From assembly GCA_021790695.1 (NCBI GenBank), contig JAJYGJ010000222.1:1-7315 (forward strand): a stretch of DNA of 7,315 bases, written 5' to 3'. The stretch comes from Nitrospirota bacterium (GTDB taxonomy: Bacteria > Nitrospirota > Thermodesulfovibrionia > Thermodesulfovibrionales > JdFR-88). A model generated the notes under the pieces. That model made no database searches and was not told where the DNA came from. It saw nothing but the letters and a program-made list of their open reading frames with translations. Position numbers and translations under genes: made by a program. Every line of letters begins with the position of its first letter. Position 1 is the first letter of the stretch. Below, in pieces: positions 6,264-7,315 of this stretch.

Positions 6264-7315
6264 ATGAACTGGTCCTATCAGGCGATAGAAGGCTCCGGCA
6301 AGGTGGTGGCGGGGACGATTGAGGCGGGTTCCGTGCGGGCGGCCGAGGAGGCCATCGCCTCGGGCGGGCTGATACCTGTGGAAGTCCGGCCGGCAAAGGC
6401 GAAAGAGGCATCCGCCGCCTCTTCCGGAATAGGCGCGCGGATGTTCGCCCGAAAAGTGAAGACGCGCGAGCTGATACTCTTTTCAAAACAGTTCCGCTCG
6501 ATGTTCCGCGCGGGCATACCCATTTTGCGCCTGCTGGATGTGATCGGGATGCAGGCCGAAAACCCGGCGCTCAAAAAAGCGGCCTCCGCGATGCGGGAGG
6601 ACGTCACCCGGGGCCTGTCGCTCAAGGAGGCCCTGGAGAGGCATCCCGCCGTCTTTTCCCCCCTCTATTGCAACATGATAGGCGCCGGGGAGGCAAGCGG
6701 CAAAATCCCCGAAGTCCTGGACAGGCTTACGTACATGCTGGAGCACGAAGACAGGGTGAAATCGGACATCCGCTCCGCGATGCAGTATCCGGTGACCGTC
6801 GTCATCGCCCTCACGGGCGCCTTTTTCTTCCTCCTCGCCTTTGTGATCCCGAAGTTCGCCTTGGTGTATTCAAAGGAGCGCATCCAGCTTCCGCTTCCCA
6901 CCCGGATAGCCATCGGGTTGCACGGCGTCCTCGCGGGGCACTGGGAGATCATGCTGCTTTCCGCCTGCTGCCTCATAATCGGCCTCAGGACATACATGAG
7001 GACCGAGGGGGGCAGGTTCGTCAAGGACTCCTTTCTGCTTCGCCTGCCGGTCTTCGGCCCGTTATTTATCAAGGCCGCGATTTCCCGGTTTTCGAGCATC
7101 CTTGAGATGCTGCTTACAAGCGGGGTGTCCGTGATCAACGCCATGACGATCCTTTCCGGGACGATCGGCAATTCGGCCGTCTCCCGGGCCTTCGATTCCA
7201 TAAAGGGGCAGATGATGGAGGGCAAGGGCATAGCCGGACCGCTTTCGGAGGCGAAATTCTTCACCCCCATGGTGGTGAGCATGATAGCCATCGGAGAGGA
7301 ATCGGGCGACCTGGA
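6264..7315 (+). CDS. Inner-membrane platform protein, GspF/PilC/MshG family (3' end outside window)
   Basis: Polytopic inner-membrane protein on which pilin subunits are assembled and which the neighbouring ATPase drives. The frame is open from ATG 6264 to the window edge, giving 350 residues of a family usually about 400 long. A small N-terminal domain begins MNWSYQAIEGSGK, typical of the family. The first T2SSF domain (about 69-175) carries LFSKQFRSMFRAGIPILRLL and the signature MIGAGEASGKIPEVL. Membrane helix 1 is at about 178-198 and helix 2 at about 226-244. The second T2SSF domain begins near 273 (SILEMLLTSGVSVINAM) and repeats the signature as IAIGEESGDL just before the edge. The third helix and C-terminus would lie beyond. 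It follows the ATPase gene by 8 bases. The duplicated-domain architecture makes the family assignment secure; the GspF, PilC or MshG sub-label is open. Confidence 0.93.
   Translation, partial: MNWSYQAIEGSGKVVAGTIEAGSVRAAEEAIASGGLIPVEVRPAKAKEASAASSGIGARMFARKVKTRELILFSKQFRSMFRAGIPILRLLDVIGMQAENPALKKAASAMREDVTRGLSLKEALERHPAVFSPLYCNMIGAGEASGKIPEVLDRLTYMLEHEDRVKSDIRSAMQYPVTVVIALTGAFFFLLAFVIPKFALVYSKERIQLPLPTRIAIGLHGVLAGHWEIMLLSACCLIIGLRTYMRTEGGRFVKDSFLLRLPVFGPLFIKAAISRFSSILEMLLTSGVSVINAMTILSGTIGNSAVSRAFDSIKGQMMEGKGIAGPLSEAKFFTPMVVSMIAIGEESGDL

Noticed and set aside
4645..6486. A 613-codon open frame on the minus strand, longer than the ATPase gene it opposes
   Set aside because: It lies antisense to the ATPase and GspF-like genes, whose plus-strand proteins carry all expected motifs. 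Its translation is rich in Arg, His, Pro and Gly with no recognisable domain, as expected for the reverse complement of a GC-rich gene.

Overview
This window is part of one tightly packed operon, all on the + strand, encoding the core machine of a type IV filament system (type IV pilus, MSHA-type pilus or type II secretion). Six genes follow each other with overlaps or gaps of no more than 18 bases, and there is no room for an internal terminator or a conventional intergenic promoter. The first gene is open to the left edge and the last runs off the right edge, so the operon continues on both sides.

The layout, left to right, is: a PilM-PilN fusion (GspL-like, 1-1704); a PilO/GspM-like membrane protein (1701-2294); a PilP/GspC-like protein (2306-2806); a lipoprotein secretin (2825-4555); a hexameric assembly ATPase of the GspE/PilB/MshE family with an N-terminal MshEN domain (4552-6255); and the 5' part of a GspF/PilC/MshG inner-membrane platform protein (6264 to the edge). 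Together the first three would form the inner-membrane alignment complex that links the cytoplasmic ATPase and platform protein to the outer-membrane secretin. The pilins, prepilin peptidase and any retraction ATPase are not in the window.

The order can be read two ways. As a pilus locus it is M/N-O-P-Q followed directly by B and C, close to the mshI-J-K-L-(M-N)-E-G order of MSHA loci but without mshM and mshN. As a type II secretion locus it is L-M-C-D-E-F, a permutation of the usual C-to-M order. The secretin's short periplasmic part (STN plus one N1-type domain, no N2/N3) and its lipoprotein signal, and the small PilP-like protein without a PDZ domain, favour the pilus/MSHA reading. The fused PilM-PilN protein and the non-lipidated PilP-like protein are more GspL/GspC-like.

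The secretin requires an outer membrane, so the host is a diderm (Gram-negative-type) bacterium. The DNA is GC-rich by eye (around 60%), yet uses AGG for arginine and ATA for isoleucine freely. That combination is seen in some Desulfobacterota, Nitrospirota and related lineages, but the sequence does not allow a firm assignment.

The points most worth a second look are: a near-consensus two-part MshEN motif in the ATPase, predicting cyclic di-GMP control; loss of two of the three nucleotide-binding signatures in the PilM half of the fusion; a possible remnant of the PilN N-terminal peptide at the fusion junction; and a G8 tract at the end of the secretin core where a one-base loss gives an almost immediate stop. 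I see no mobile elements, CRISPR arrays or RNA genes.
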